Below, piece by piece: positions 12,022-25,588 of a stretch of 64,000 nucleotides of DNA. Origin of the DNA: Escallonia rubra. Taxonomy: Eukaryota; Streptophyta; Magnoliopsida; Escalloniales; Escalloniaceae. Under the pieces are notes generated by a model that did not search any database, was not told the DNA's origin, and worked only from the letters and a program-made list of their open reading frames with translations. Position numbers and translations under genes: made by a program. Location of the stretch: positions 186,001-250,000 of the forward strand of contig JAVXUO010000310.1 in NCBI GenBank assembly GCA_033065855.1. The letters run 5' to 3'. Positions within the stretch are counted from its first letter, which is position 1; each line of letters begins with the position of its first letter.

Positions 12022-12815
12022 TGTTGGTTACATAAATATTTTTACCATGGCCAATTTAAGCACAGACACATGGCATGCTAAGGACCGTGGAAAGTGCTTT
12101 GAGAAACATGTGAAAGTGGGCATAACTGTTACGGTTATTAATATACTGCCAGTTGCCAATAGTGGTGTAACAGAGACAAGCAATTTGATGCGAAGTAAGA
12201 GGAAAATGAGATTTGAGTACAAAGAAAACAGCAGCCAACGAGGACAAGACAATCGGTAGTAGCGATCGACATGAGTGCACAAAACAAGGCAGTTGTCAAT
12301 AAAAGGTAAAAAGATCGACAACAGTAGTGGATAAATGGTTCTTATAAATACACAAGGTCGTACATTTGTCAACACGAGCAGAACGATCGATGAAAGTGGT
12401 CAGTAAACAGACTGCATGAAAAAGTACATGTGTCGGCAGGAGTCAAGCGGCAGATGATAACAGTTGATAAACTGCTCTTCATAAAAGATAGAGGTAGACG
12501 GTTACAAAATGGAAGAACTGTTACAGACAAACGAGTATAAAAGGAAAAGAAGGACAACAGAGCAAGGGGTCGTTAAATTCACTAACTAAACCAGACTTAG
12601 AGAAATCAAGTCTATAATGTACATGTTATCCATCGAGAATCTTGTACGATATCATACTTGTGTTTGTTGTGATGTAAGAATAATCTTTGTTTCAGTGGGC
12701 GTTCATATATTTGTTTAATATCTTGTCTTTAGTAAGTTTTCATTCTAGTGAAAACCTCAGGCCCTAGAGGGAAAAAAAATCTCACACTGTTTATCAATTG
12801 TACCGTTGGTATACA
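12022..12815 (+). mobile_element. 3' LTR of the Tat element
   Basis: The LTR begins TGTTGGTTACATAA immediately after the PPT and contains a TATA box (12536-12543) followed by a transcribed-looking R/U5 segment. The right boundary is tentative: a CA-type end (TATACA) falls at 12815, just before minus-strand gag sequence starts. No partner LTR is in the window to confirm it. Confidence 0.5.
12536..12543 (+). promoter_or_regulatory. LTR TATA box
   Basis: TATAAAAG lies about 515 bp inside the LTR and is followed 25-35 bp on by an A/C-rich initiation-like segment. This fits the U3/R border of a plant gypsy LTR. Confidence 0.5.
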
Positions 12816-12829
12816 AATCGATAGTGAGT

Positions 12830-13640
12830 TTGCTCAGCAGGGCAAACGCCTCTTTAACAGGAAGGTACTTCTCCCCCTCTCAATGAGTTTGTCCACTAAA
12901 CGAGGATTTTCTTTAAGTAAGAAGTCGAGTGCAGTAGCAAGCCGTACTCCCATCATGAAAGAGGCAAAAGCGACGTTACAATTCATATTGTCAAAAAGGA
13001 GTTTTTTCGCGTTAAAGCGAGCAAGATAGGGTTTTAGAGACTCGTTGGAGCCTTGGATCACAGTGAGAAAGGCTGCTAGGCTAACCTTTGCAATTTAACC
13101 AGCTACAGTTAGATCGAAGACAAGTTGTAACCTAAGAGTAACTGCTAATGGAGTACGTAAGTAGGAATTGTTGAAACAACTTATGCGCAGCCGCCTTGAG
13201 CATTTTGGATAGGCACGACACGTGATTGCATCAGGCTCCTGATGGAGGTACATGCAAGAGGCAAAATCGGACTATGTGCTTGTTAGGATTTCCAGTGCCA
13301 TCGTAGAGCTTGCAAGAGGGCATCTTAAAACCCAAGAGAGCAGGGTAGAGATCGATCTCATCTGTAAAGGGGCAACCTTGAAAGTTGCCTCATGGCGCTG
13401 ATCATGAAGATTCATATGATAAAAGCGAGGATTGAGGGTACCAATACAATCAAATTGCCACATGGAGATTTGGCCTCTGAGAAGTTATCACTGCTGCAAT
13501 TAGGCTTAGGTGGCAACATTTTTCATCATCGAGGATAAAGATCTGGGTAGCCGAAGGATTGTTTGATCCTGACGGCACAAGTTAGAGCTAGGGCTTGAAA
13601 ACCGTTGTGTTGGGATCGGCCTGAGCGTTTATAGTTTGTA
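12830..13640 (-). pseudogene. Gypsy gag fragment, reversed
   Basis: On the minus strand a gag capsid region can be followed through frameshifts. It has KMPSCKLYDGTGNPNKHI (about 13325-13270), DAITCRAYPK (about 13235), then ESLKPYLARFNAKKL and VAFASFMMGVRLATALDFLL (13040-12890). These match the conserved plant Ty3/gypsy gag domain. It lies head-on to the Tat 3' LTR and so belongs to a different copy or to a rearrangement. No PBS, LTR or pol of this copy is identifiable. Confidence 0.65.
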
Positions 13641-14629
13641 TAAACGTTAGAGAATCTCCGGTACCTAAGTCAGAATTACTGTAAAAGACAGTCCCTCTTA
13701 AAGACAATGGAGTCTTCCAATATGCCCTAAATACTTCATATTGCCTGATGTGTCCTTTTGTCACTCGTCGATTGACGAAGCAATTTTATCCTTGGCAAAA
13801 GGGATCAGCTAGTCCACTGTCAAGTCTTTTGACTACGCTTTGTGTAATAAGCAAAGGCTTGATGAGAAACATCGAAACAGCTTTTAGAAGCTTGAATGCA
13901 AATGGGAGGGAGGAATATAAGGCATGTTTAATGTTTTACCCCCAAAAGAAAGCAGTTTTACTGACCAACCTTCTAATCTATCGCTGGGCCTGGTAAGAGT
14001 GCAACTCTTCTTCATAAAATTGCACAAGATGTTCAAGAATTGACATTCACGTCTTTGAGCTGTTCAGAAAGACAGTGAGCTATGCTATGTGATTCTCTCC
14101 TACCAGGTTTCAAATCAAGAAAATGTAAGAATTATAAAGTTTTGACTTAAAAGCGCTAAAAACTAGTAAGGCGGCTCAAGATGGTGAACCGTTCGACGGA
14201 AGAAGAGCAAGTGAATATTGTTAGGAACAATCTGCTTCTAGTCTACCAATCTCTCCCTTCCTAGAAAAGATGAAAATAAATAAATAGGTAAAAACCTAAA
14301 AAATGGTTGTTCTTCAAAATCCAAACTGCTAATTCATCAAGAAGAAGCAAGCGACGAGCAAATGGACTGCACGATTGAGGCATAGGGGGGTGGATGAAGT
14401 ACCAATTATAATCCCCTACCTCTGCCTAAGCACCCGCCCGTCTATACAGATAGGAAAAGGACTTAAACGATGACAGGTTCAGCTTCAATTACCAACACAG
14501 TTTTTGTACCCAAAAAAATATTACCAACACAGTTTTAAAGCTTCAGCAATAGTAGCAAAGTGTTTCGAACCCCCAAACAAATGCATACATAAGATAGAAA
14601 TTGGCCCTTCTTTTGAAAAATCTTCATAT
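13641..14629. other. Unassigned sequence and 3' UTR of the phytyltransferase gene
   Basis: The first 600-700 bp may be 5' sequence of the reversed gypsy fragment but shows no recognisable domain. The last 200 bp or so before 14630 must include the 3' UTR of the minus-strand gene. A 17-bp direct repeat (ATTACCAACACAGTTTT) occurs at about 14489 and 14520. No clear polyadenylation signal was found. Confidence 0.4.
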
Positions 14630-17600
14630 TCACCTTACGAGTGGTATGAGCAAGTACTCCGCATAAAAAAGCTGCAAGAGGAAACAAAGTCGTTAAAACT
14701 GAAGGAAGTAGTAACGAAATGTTTTAAACTAAGGGTACATACAAGTGGTGGCAGGTAATAACCTGGCAGGTTTGAGTCTGGTACTCTGGTTTAACACAAA
14801 TGGCTGAAGCCGTCAACAATTTTGAGCAAAACATTCAGAAAGTATTGAAACGACAAAATATTTTTGAGAGAAAGGGTTAGGCTATAACCGGATTTAAGCA
14901 GCAATGGAACTAACTCGTACCACTAAACTTGGGTACGAGTCCATGTCAAACACAAGATAAGGTGCTCACAGAAGATACATAAATTTAGAGCACAATCTAC
15001 AGCTAACTTTGGAAAATCTGCCATTCGGTCAACATGAAATGTAGACTTCGGCACATAATGAGCAAGCATAGCATTCCTCATACTAGAATGGGCTAAATGA
15101 TACTGTGTGCATCATTTAGCATGCTTAGCATATTAGCCTTTCTCATGCAAGTCAACCAGAGCTGGACAAGTGGTTTTTCCGAGTTCCAACCAGGACTATG
15201 TAATGCAACAAGATGCAGGGAAAAATGGCCCTCTTGGGTCTCTTAACATGCTATATTTACAATTGCAGCAGCATTTGCTTTGACAAGCTTAATTAACTCA
15301 TTACCTTCCATATAAACATGTAAAAAGAGGTTATTGAGGATTTGCTCCCCAGATCAACAGAGATGGCACGACTCCAAAGTAATGAAGCCAGCATCATGTG
15401 GCCCAAAACCTACACCACGCAAGGAGAGTGTTATCATTAGCTAATTGTTCCAATAACTTAAATTCTGGAGCGAGACCGGAAATTAATCGTTAAAGAGAAC
15501 TTTTTTTGTATCACATAATAGTTCTAGCCTTGATTGAAAATAAAAATTAAATTTCTCTAAAATTATCCATTTCCTGTCATATGTTAACCACCACCTACCT
15601 GCCATGAGAGTGTAACCCTGATATTGGAATCAGACCATCAGTTACTAATTTAGGTGCGGGTAATAGATATAATCACCGCAAGTGGTTCTTTCAACACCAA
15701 GGTCAATGTCATCAAAAGCACATCGATATGATTGATACTGGCACAAAATTAAAAACAGTTTCTAAAAGGCAACCAATTTCATCAGCTATATCAACATTAC
15801 TCAGTTCACCAGTGGTGATTACGGGGAATTAACTAAAACCACCGCTACCTGATAATATTGGGTAGGAAGACAATTGAGTTTAATCAGTACTGTACTTTAA
15901 GAAGCAAGAGAAAAAGAGGAGGAGAGGGAAGGGGGTGCGGGAAGAAAACATGTTACTGTTATATATTTGCTCCAAATGCAGGAAGATGATGCCCCCACTA
16001 GTACAGCAACAGCATAAGCCATTTGAAGTAGCAAAATACAAATCCAAAACACCTGCAAATGTTAAGTAGGAATAAACAAATAAAATATGCATCCCACTTA
16101 AACGTGAATGGGTGTCTACACTTGAGATGTGCTGATAACTAACCCGTTCCTGACCCAATCGAACGGTAAAAGATTTAATGCCATATATCTTGTCTCCAAC
16201 AATATCGGGTATGTCCTACAAAATATCCAAACATGAATCACAATTGAACCTTAAAGCCTCTGATTCAGATGCATTGCACGAAATGAAACTGAGCCAAAAG
16301 AATCACATGGCACCAACAATTTGTGTCGTTTGTTTTTGTTCCTCTACAAGAGTAAGGAAAACAAAATCCATTAGGCTTCGAGGCAATGATTCGTTGACGC
16401 TAGAACATTATGGCCAATCTGCCTGAAAATGAATGATGCATTTGTTGATTGTGGAAATTGCCTTTGACCAAACAAAAAACTGTAAAAAGAATGACATTGT
16501 AGCTTAATAGAACTATAGGTGCCTAAAACTGTAGAGTCAGAGAGTTCATTCTAGTACGTAGCTAATGTGACAAACCGCCTCCATAAAGACCAAAGGCCTA
16601 TCTCGAGCCGTCATCTTATTTTTCAAGTTAATTAAATTATTAACAAGAAAACCCTAAATTTCGACTCTGGATTGTCCAATTAAAGCTTCTAACCTACGAA
16701 AGCGGAGATTTGGATTCGGGGACTAACTTATATGACGGAAAGATGTTAGGCACCCTGTCCATAACGGTCTCTAACTTGTTTTTAAGTGATTTTTATCCCA
16801 AAAAGACAAATTAGTTATAGAAACATAAATAAAAGCAAACAAAGCTTAAGCTAAACCTAAATTTGGTGATTTCAACAATGGGGGTCGAATTGCCTATGTA
16901 CCCGACCAAACAAGTCGGGACCAAAACCTCGTCGTTCAACCGACCCTAAGGGAGGCGACCTACATCTCGGTCTATAGTTTCTTAGAGACCTAACTCACTT
17001 CAACTTCTTTTAGTTGAACGCTTCAAGAATTTTATTGGACTAGAAGTCTAATCCGAATAGAGTTTTAATTCTGACAGAATTCTAGTCTCAACAGAATTCT
17101 AATCCTAACCAAATTCTTGTCGCGGAAAGTTTAGAAACTGTTGTTCTGAGTTTTATCACAGACTGAAACTTGGTTGCAGGAAAGGGAAATCTAGTCCAAG
17201 ACTATTCTAAAATAATCTAAAAAAGACGAGGAAAGAATTTATACCTCTTGATTTGGTTTGGTTTGGTTGGACTGCTTGATCGTCGATTTTGGATTATCCA
17301 CGATGTGATGCGAGCTTAGTTGCAGGAAACTCCTAATATGGTGACGTTTCTCTCTCGGAAACTCGCTTTTGCGATCCCAAGTTAGGAGCTCCATGGGATC
17401 TCGTCCCAAGCTAATATAGGAACTCTATCCCGTTAGCTGGATAGAGATGCATGGAACAAATGAGAGAATACCTGAAAATCAAGCCCTTTTCAACTCAATT
17501 CCTTGTTTCTCTCTTCCTTCAAGTCCTTAAAGCCTCCTTGTTTGTTGTTGCTGGCTATGGAAACTATACTAAACAAATGATAATACTCTTTACACATTTA

Positions 17601-20600
17601 TTTATTCAAGCCGCTCCCAACCTCAGATTCTTCTTGGTGCTTACGCTCCCCCGCCCCCGCCCCCGCCCCCGCTTTGTGCAACTAAGGATGCGAGCCACAC
17701 ACTAAAAAATCGAGCTAACAAAAGAAATCTGAAAATTTCAAGTCTAATTCTTTGTTTCTCTCTTGCTAATCTAGCTTGCAAAAAAAATTTGGCCTTTCGG
17801 GGGGGGGATTTCTCTCTCCAACTCCCTCCCCCTTTTGAGGCAGCAGGAACCCCTTTAATAGAGACTGGATCATAAGAAATTAAAAAGGAGACCACTTGGT
17901 CGTCCTTATCGCCTCTAAGAGAAAGGGTGACAAAGATAATTGAAAAAAAACCCTTAAGAACCTTACTGGCCGATTCAAAGGGGGAATGGGCAAGAATACA
18001 TAGGAGAACCAGCCGGTTAAGTCGACATCCAGCTGGTTCTCTTCCCTCGCCAATACTTTTATAACCCAACTCTAGAGGAAAATACCACCTTTTGAATAAA
18101 TCACATATGATTAATCTCGGGGCAGGCAGTCCAATTAAAGTCAAACCAACTGCTAGACCTTCTATCATATCTGGACTCTGACTTGAGTTAAGCCCAAACT
18201 GACTGGACTAACCAACTGCACTGGACCAACTAAATTGGGCTTACTAAATTGGACTCAATTAATTAAATTGCGCCTGTTATTTTTAAGCCTAGACCAAATA
18301 ATAATAAACTAATAAAGCCTAATAAATATAAATATATAAAACAAAATCTACAAAATGGGTGTCTACAGCTAGCTTTTGAGGCATGTTAGTCATGCTACTG
18401 CTTCTTGAATAACTACAAACAAGATAGTAATAGTATCACTTTCTCTTATGAGTCAAAAGATGCCGACGATCTGTTCTAGATACTTTAAAAGCCATAACTT
18501 TTACCTTAAATAATGCTATGACAACAGAGAAGAAGCTCATAAATCCAGTTGCAAAAAGCACGGGCTTTGATAAGATAGCTGGTCTTCCGAAGACATAGGT
18601 CTGGAGAGTGTCGAGACCATCAGTGACCAAACCACAAAATTACACAAGAACAAAAAGACTAGGCAGCTTTACATTTAGGAGAGAATATAACAATTGTTAG
18701 TTTCTTTAATTTTCTTTTGTTTCCTTTTTTTTCCTCCTTTTTCAGCCTGAGGCCAATCAACAACACTCTTAGCTAAAAAGATCTGCAACAAAGATAGTGA
18801 GCATATTTGAATATATGACTCTTACAAAAGAAAAAGAAATGGACCTGCACATGCAGATAGAATGCTATTTGAACGACTATTGCTCGTACAGCCAGGATGC
18901 ACATAGCTGCAACCAAAGCAAATCTCTTCCATCTCAAAAGCGGAATCTGAAAGTTTTGAAACAGTTTAAGAGCTTTGAGTTAGAAAATCATCTCTCCTGG
19001 TACTTCATACTAAATAAACAAATCTCATGGTTACTTTCAACATGACCTCTAATATTTGTTACAATTACCAGCTGCTGAGTTTTATGAAGTGTGGCCAACA
19101 ATGTATGTTTTATGCTTAAGAATCCATGAAAGATCTTGTCAATGATTTTGCACTTCACTAAAACCGCACTATTCTTTTTATCTTGCATTGCAATTAGTCC
19201 GCCGGTCCAGGGGTGCAGTTTTCATACATCAAGAGGGTGGAATTTAAGAAGGTTTTGATGATAGTGAAAAAAAGTGAAACAAATAAGTTGAGATCAAGGA
19301 GCCTAATCAAGCAGAGTACATGGCTGCTCAGGAAGGACTCAAGGGAGTTCAGTTTTGCTTGCTACTCAGCATCGTAGCTCGAACACGCTTGTGTAATTCA
19401 AAGAAAACAGATGCAAGCTGGGTTGGCTTGAGTATATTAACTTGTTTCTTCATTTAACTAAAGTTTTACTAGGTTGTGTAGTCTGCCACCCCAGTGGTGC
19501 ATCTGCCATATATTAAGAAGTGGAGAAATAAAAGATAAGTAATTTGTCATCTCATATGATACATCTTGCTGATTTTTCATTACATAAGATACATCTTTCA
19601 AATTCTCGCTAGTTATATAAACTTTGTCTAAAGTAGTCTCTTGCCTGCTTCTGTTACGTTTACGTCATTGTAAATTACCTTTTAATGAATGAACTTTTGC
19701 GTCACTCAAGTTTAAGGCCAAACCTTGTCCTACCTTGCAAGAGCCAAAAAAAGAGCAAGCACAACCACATATTTGCTATCGAGAACAATAAACACTCAAC
19801 TATGCTCTATCCAGCATGCCATATATGTAACAACTATGCAAAAATAACTCATATGCCATATGAGAAACAACTCACATTGATTGAATATGCTGTTCCAAGT
19901 AGAAAACTGACGGAAAGAGCCCAAAACAATGGCCATGAACCAACAATCCATCCAACCAAGAAACTCTGGAAAAATGAAAAAAATTAACCTTTTTAGCAAA
20001 TTTTAGAAGTTTTTCAGAGTAGAAGTTATCGATATTAAATGGTTGAACATGAGAACTATAAAAGTATGTAGTATGTTATCAATGCAATACATGTGATCGA
20101 CAAGACTTGCGAACACGACAACGACATTCTAACCAGAAAGCCTATGCGCTAGTATAGAACCCATCTCCACTTTCCTTCCCCTTCAATTCTAGCATATTCT
20201 CGCAGCGCGCTATATGCTAGCGCTTCTTTGGTAGGGAGATTTGGCTCTACTTACGAGGAAACAAGAAGGATCTTACTTACCAGTAAGAGTGGGTTATACA
20301 AGTAGGTAGTAGAAGAGGCCTTGGATCAACACTACAAATAGGAGGCGGCAACAAGACAAGGTTTAAGTATTTCTTGAACATAGAGGTATATGCTTCCACA
20401 CGGGAGCAAACCCTTACTAACCTGCAAATCTCTTCCTGTGGACGAGAGCGTCAACATTTCTTGTTTTAAAGCGACCTTGATTTTGAGCATTAGAGAAAAG
20501 TATTATGCCTGGAAGCTGCTGCCACTGCTGTATCAGGGGCAACAGACGAATGAAGGTCCCTATGAAAAATAAAAACTGAACATTTGCAACATAAAAATCA

Positions 20601-22188
20601 CAATGTGATCAAAAGACTACCATTTCATGTATAGAAATTGCTTATGGTCTCAGATATGTTATTATTTTAACTTTTCTTGAACACGGATTTGCCCCTTTTC
20701 AGTGCCTAAAAAGTACTATCTTATGAAAATTTTACTCGCTTAAACCTTTACTCACCTCTATGGTTCAACATCAATAGGTATCAAGTTGGGTAGGTCGCCA
20801 CCACGTGGACATTGCCTTGCTACCCAAGCTGCTAAAGAAACTACCTTGTCTGGGCCAGGGGACACCACCGTGTCTCCTCCACTATGATTTCGCTTGTAAT
20901 AGCTTGGTGAGTTAGTCCGGGCCCAAGAATTTTGCTGAGATTGTTTATCAGTAAGACCCGTGACTTCTCTTTCCCAGATACTTTTTGGAGCATGTCTTTA
21001 CCTGCCCTAGAAATTCTTTTCCTAAGCAAAGTCCAGAATCTTACGCTGATTTGGAACCCAAATTTGCTTCTGGAGAAATTTTATGCTTGTTGATGTCGAT
21101 AGCTGCAACCATGATTGATCTAAAGAAGGGGACTGTCTTAATTGACGTGGACGCTAAACATCCTATCCCCATAGCTTGCAGGAATTAATCATCAGATCTG
21201 TGTGTTGGGTACAGATGGACCTGATGCATTACTACTTACGAGTAATGGTCCAATTCTCTAACTATATGACACCCTTCATGCGGCCTTAAAGCCTTTTTAA
21301 TTGTTGGCATGTTAATTGCATGTGGAAACACCATTCTTCCAGCAGAGAATTCCTATTCCTTCATATTTGCAGCATCATTTTCACTATGAAATTAGGGACA
21401 CGGTTTTGTGGTTGTGATACCACCAGAGGCCTAGTGTCAACTGCCTCTTGGCACTGCCTATGATTCTATGACGAGCACAAAAGGCGCTAGCTCAGCCCCC
21501 ATGCGCCTGCCAGTGCCCACCTCAAAGCACCCGCACTCGCTATGCCCAGCACCGCGTCCATGCGCCAACCAATGCCCCGCAGGGCCCGTGCGCACAAAAT
21601 CTCTTGCGCAGTTCCCACGCGCACGTTTCTGCTCAGCAGCACCTCCTTGCACGTAGTGGCCTGCAGTGCGCCCACCCGTCGGGCCCAACAGCTTTTTGAG
21701 ATAAGCACAGCGCCCCTGCACCAGTCAAGTCCAATACACATTCTGGACAGCACCCGTCTGCCCTGGACAACGCAACGTTTCGATGTCAGTGACCGATTGC
21801 AGCAGCCGGCCCCAATTCAGCAGATACGCTTCCAGACCACCCTATACGCCACATGCCAAATATGAAGATTTGAAGATTCACACGTACATTTTGGTTCAGT
21901 TTTCAGTGGAGATCATCTATACATATACTATGTTCCCATATAGTATTAAACGTCATCTCGGGTTGCATCTCTTTAGGAAAGTGTGGCATTATGACTGCTA
22001 GCATGTAGTCATGTCCATTACTGCTATTATGGTTTTTGCTCTTAAGTGGTACCTTCTGGTGGTCATGAAGGTTTGTGCCAGACGGCCGCACACCAGAGTC
22101 CCTTGCTTTTATTTAGCTTTCTTGTCAAGCTATTGTAAACATTGTGGTTGTAGACAAAGCCTTCCTACATCGTAATGTTTCGTTCTTG

Positions 22189-22260
<72 letters not shown>

Positions 22261-22685
22261 AGCTGATCCGTTGAGAGCGCTAGCAAACTGGGTTAAGTTG
22301 CTAGCGCGATCTGACCGTCCACGCGCGATCTGTGGACGGTCCAGATCTTTTTTTTGCGTTTTTTTAAAGTCCGTCCGCTACATTATGTAGCGGACTATTT
22401 TTTGCGTTTTTTTTACAATAATACCCTCCGAGTCCGTCCGCTACATAATGTAGCGGACAAGTTTTCAGCCTTTTTTTCTCTTTCTGTCATTAATGTTCTG
22501 ACTTTTTTTTCTTTTCTCTCTCTCCTTTCTCTCGTCCGCTACATAATGTAGCGGACTAATTTTCTCATATCTTTTTCTCTCTCCCTTCATTAATGCTCTG
22601 ACTCTTCTCTCTCTCCTTTCTCTTCTTTCTGACTTGTCTCTTTCTCTCACCACTCTTTTCTTCTCTTTCGTCCTCCTCTCCCCTC

Positions 22686-22724
<39 letters not shown>

Positions 22725-25588
22725 CTGGGCAGACTCCAATGTTTTGGTCAAGATGAGGAATGGGTTTCTGCAAATAAATTTCCACCTGAAACAACATAGT
22801 CCCTGATACTTATTTCAGGTGGATGAAGGAAACGTCCAAAAGGTTGTTTTGTTGCTGGATGGAGGAAATAACAAATTTAATTTCTTAAAAGAAAAAATGG
22901 AAAGAAAAAAGAACTTGTCTTAGATTTAAAGTTATATGAAGACGACAAAGGTAGCATTTTTATTTCCTTTTTCAGACACATGTTTTTATGGTCCTCTGCA
23001 CCTTACTAAAAAAGCCAGCACTTTACTAAAAAAGCCACCAGAATCTTGAGCATAGCAGCGGTATGGATATGGATCAAATCCAACACACTACAAGTCACCA
23101 CGTCAGCACACCAGCAGGAAGGGGCGAAACTACGTCGTTCGGAGGCTTCACGGCTGGCACAATTCCGTTAGCTAGATCTGCCGAGATTTCCCAAGGAGCC
23201 AAATCTCCAGATCTCCAAATTCTCTCTCTAACAAACAATCTGCCGGCGGCGACTACCCTCCACATTCCATCTCTTCTACCTACAGTCTAGCTGCCGGCGA
23301 CGACCATCCACCTTCCGGCGACGACATAGCCGGACGGCACCGTTTTCTGTCTTCCCTTTCACGACCACGGCCCCATGTCGCAACCATCGTTCCGAGAGAG
23401 ACGAATTTTGGAACCAAATCCCAATCAATATTCAATAAGGACAATGAATTGAAAAGAGAAGCACACCGGTGATGCCAATAAAATACCTGAAGAGAGATCA
23501 AGCCGGCGTTTCGGATGCCGATAAAAATCATAAGATAAGTTAAGGGCATATGAATTTTGTACTGGTACCCCAGAGGATGGATTATTGAACCAAGTGTTAG
23601 TGAACCAAGTGTTACCTGGAATGTAGCAAGTCAAATTCTAAACAATGAATCTAGGAGATATCAAGGTGCTCTGCCAGGAGTGACGAGGTCGGCGAATACA
23701 ATATGGAGGGAGCCTGCCGCGAGGAAAAAGGCAGTGACGGAAGGTAGCGCGATCTGGCCGTCCACGCGCGATCTGTGGACGATCCAGATCTTTTTTTTTG
23801 CGTTTTTTTAAAGTCCGTCCGCTACATTATGTAGCGGACTATTTTTTGCGTTTTTTTTACAATAATACCCTCCGAGTCCGTCCGCTACATAATGTAGCGG
23901 ACAAGTTTTCAGACTTTTTTTCTCTTTTTGTCATTAATGTTCTGACTTTTTTTTCTCTCTCTCCTTTCTCTCGTCCACTACATAATGTAGCGGACAAGTT
24001 TTCAGCCTTTTTTTCTCTTTCTGTCATTAATGTTCTGACTTTTTTTTCTTTTCTCTCTCCTTTCTCTCGTCCGCTACATAATGTAGCGGACTAATTTTCT
24101 CATATCTTTCTCTCTCTCTCTCCCTTCATTAATGCTCTGACTCTTCTCTCTCTCTCTCCAGCGAGTCTGAATCAAATGGGTAGGTGTATTCGCCGACCTC
24201 GTCACTCCTGGCAAAGCACCTTGATATCTCCTAGCTTCATTGTTTAGAATTTGACTTGCTACATTCCAGGTAACACTTGGTTCAATAATCCATCATCTGG
24301 GGTACCAGTACAAAATTCATATGCCCTTAACTTATCTTATGATTTTTATCGGCATCCGAAACGCCGGCTTGATCTCTCTTCAGGTATTTTATTGGCATCA
24401 CCGGTGTGCTTCTCTTTTCAATTCATTGTCCTTATTGAATATTGATTGGGATTTGGTTCCAAAATTCGTCTCTCTCGGAACGATGGTTGCGACATGGGGC
24501 CGTGGTCGTGAAAGGGAAGACAGAAAACGGTGCCGTCCGGCTATGTCGTCGCCGGAAGGTGGATGGTCGTCGCCGGCAGCTAGACTGTAGGTAGAAGAGA
24601 TGGAATGTGGAGGGTAGTCGCCGCCGGCAGATTGTTTGTTAGAGAGAGAATTTGGAGATCTGGAGATTTGGCTCCTTGGGAAATCTTGGCAGATCTAGCT
24701 AACGGAATTGTGCCAGCCGTGAAGCCTCCGAACGACGTAGTTTCGCCCCTTCCTGCTGGTGTGCTGACGTGGTGACTTGTAGTGTGTTGGATTTGATCCA
24801 TATCCATACCGCTGCTATGCTCAAGATTCTGGTGGCTTTTTTAGTAAAGTGCTGGCTTTTTTAGTAAAGTGCAGAGGACCATAAAAACATGTGTTTGAAA
24901 AAGGAAATAAAAATGCTACCTTTGTCGTCTTCATATAACTTTAAATCTAAGACAAGTTCTTTTTTCTTTTAAGAAATTAAATTTGTTATTTCCTCCATCC
25001 AGCAACAAAACAACCTTTTGGACGTTTCCTTCATCCACCTGAAATAAGTATCAGAGACTATGTTGTTTCAGGTGGAAATTTATTTGCAGAAACCCATTCC
25101 TCATCTTGACCAAAACATTGGAGTCTGCCCAGAAAGAAAGAGAGAGAGAGAGGACATGAGGGGAGAGGAGGACGAAAGAGAAGAAAAGAGTGGTGAGAGA
25201 AAGAGACAAGTCAGAAAGAAGAGAAAGGAGAGAGAGAGAGAAGAGTCAGAGCATTAATGAAGGGAGAGAGAGAAAAAGATATGAGAAAATTAGTCCGCTA
25301 CATTATGTAGCGGACGAGAGAAAGGAGAGAGAGAAAAGAAAAAAAAGTCAGAACATTAATGACAGAAAGAGAAAAAAAGGCTGAAAACTTGTCCGCTACA
25401 TTATGTAGCGGACGGACTCGGAGGGTATTATTGTCAAAAAAACGCAAAAAATAGTCCGCTACATAATGTAGCGGACGGACTTTAAAAAAACGCAAAAAAA
25501 AGATCTGGACCGTCCACAGATCGCGCGTGGACGGTCAGATCGCGCTAGCAACTTAACCCAGTTTGCTAGCGCTCTCAACGGATCAGCT

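Larger units (their letters stand above)
1441..12815 (+). mobile_element. Degenerate Tat-lineage Ty3/gypsy retrotransposon, 5' truncated
   Basis: Domains appear in gypsy order on the plus strand: gag C-terminus (1453-3115), linker, protease (about 4430-4960), partial RT (5211-5756), RT thumb/RNase H (5870-6120), a second RNase H (6243-6620), and integrase (6843-7990). An antisense extra ORF (8187-11790), a PPT (12009-12020) and a 3' LTR (from 12022) follow. Two RNase H domains and an antisense extra ORF downstream of integrase are hallmarks of the plant Tat lineage. The 5' LTR, PBS and gag N-terminus are missing. Many stops and frameshifts, plus loss of the RT palm, show it is dead. A Mutator-like element is inserted at 1768-2983. 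The 3' limit is approximate. Confidence 0.85.

Noticed and set aside
14504-14758. 84-codon plus-strand frame as a gene
   Set aside because: It is the antisense shadow of the last exon and intron 11 of the phytyltransferase gene.
17641-18168. 175-codon minus-strand frame in intron 8
   Set aside because: It runs through LTR sequence and the GC repeat, matches no family, and is not joined to the gene by usable splice sites.
22373-25476. CRISPR-like array of short palindromic repeats
   Set aside because: The genome is a plant nuclear genome. The spacers are not unique (they recur between arms) and the repeats belong to a foldback element.
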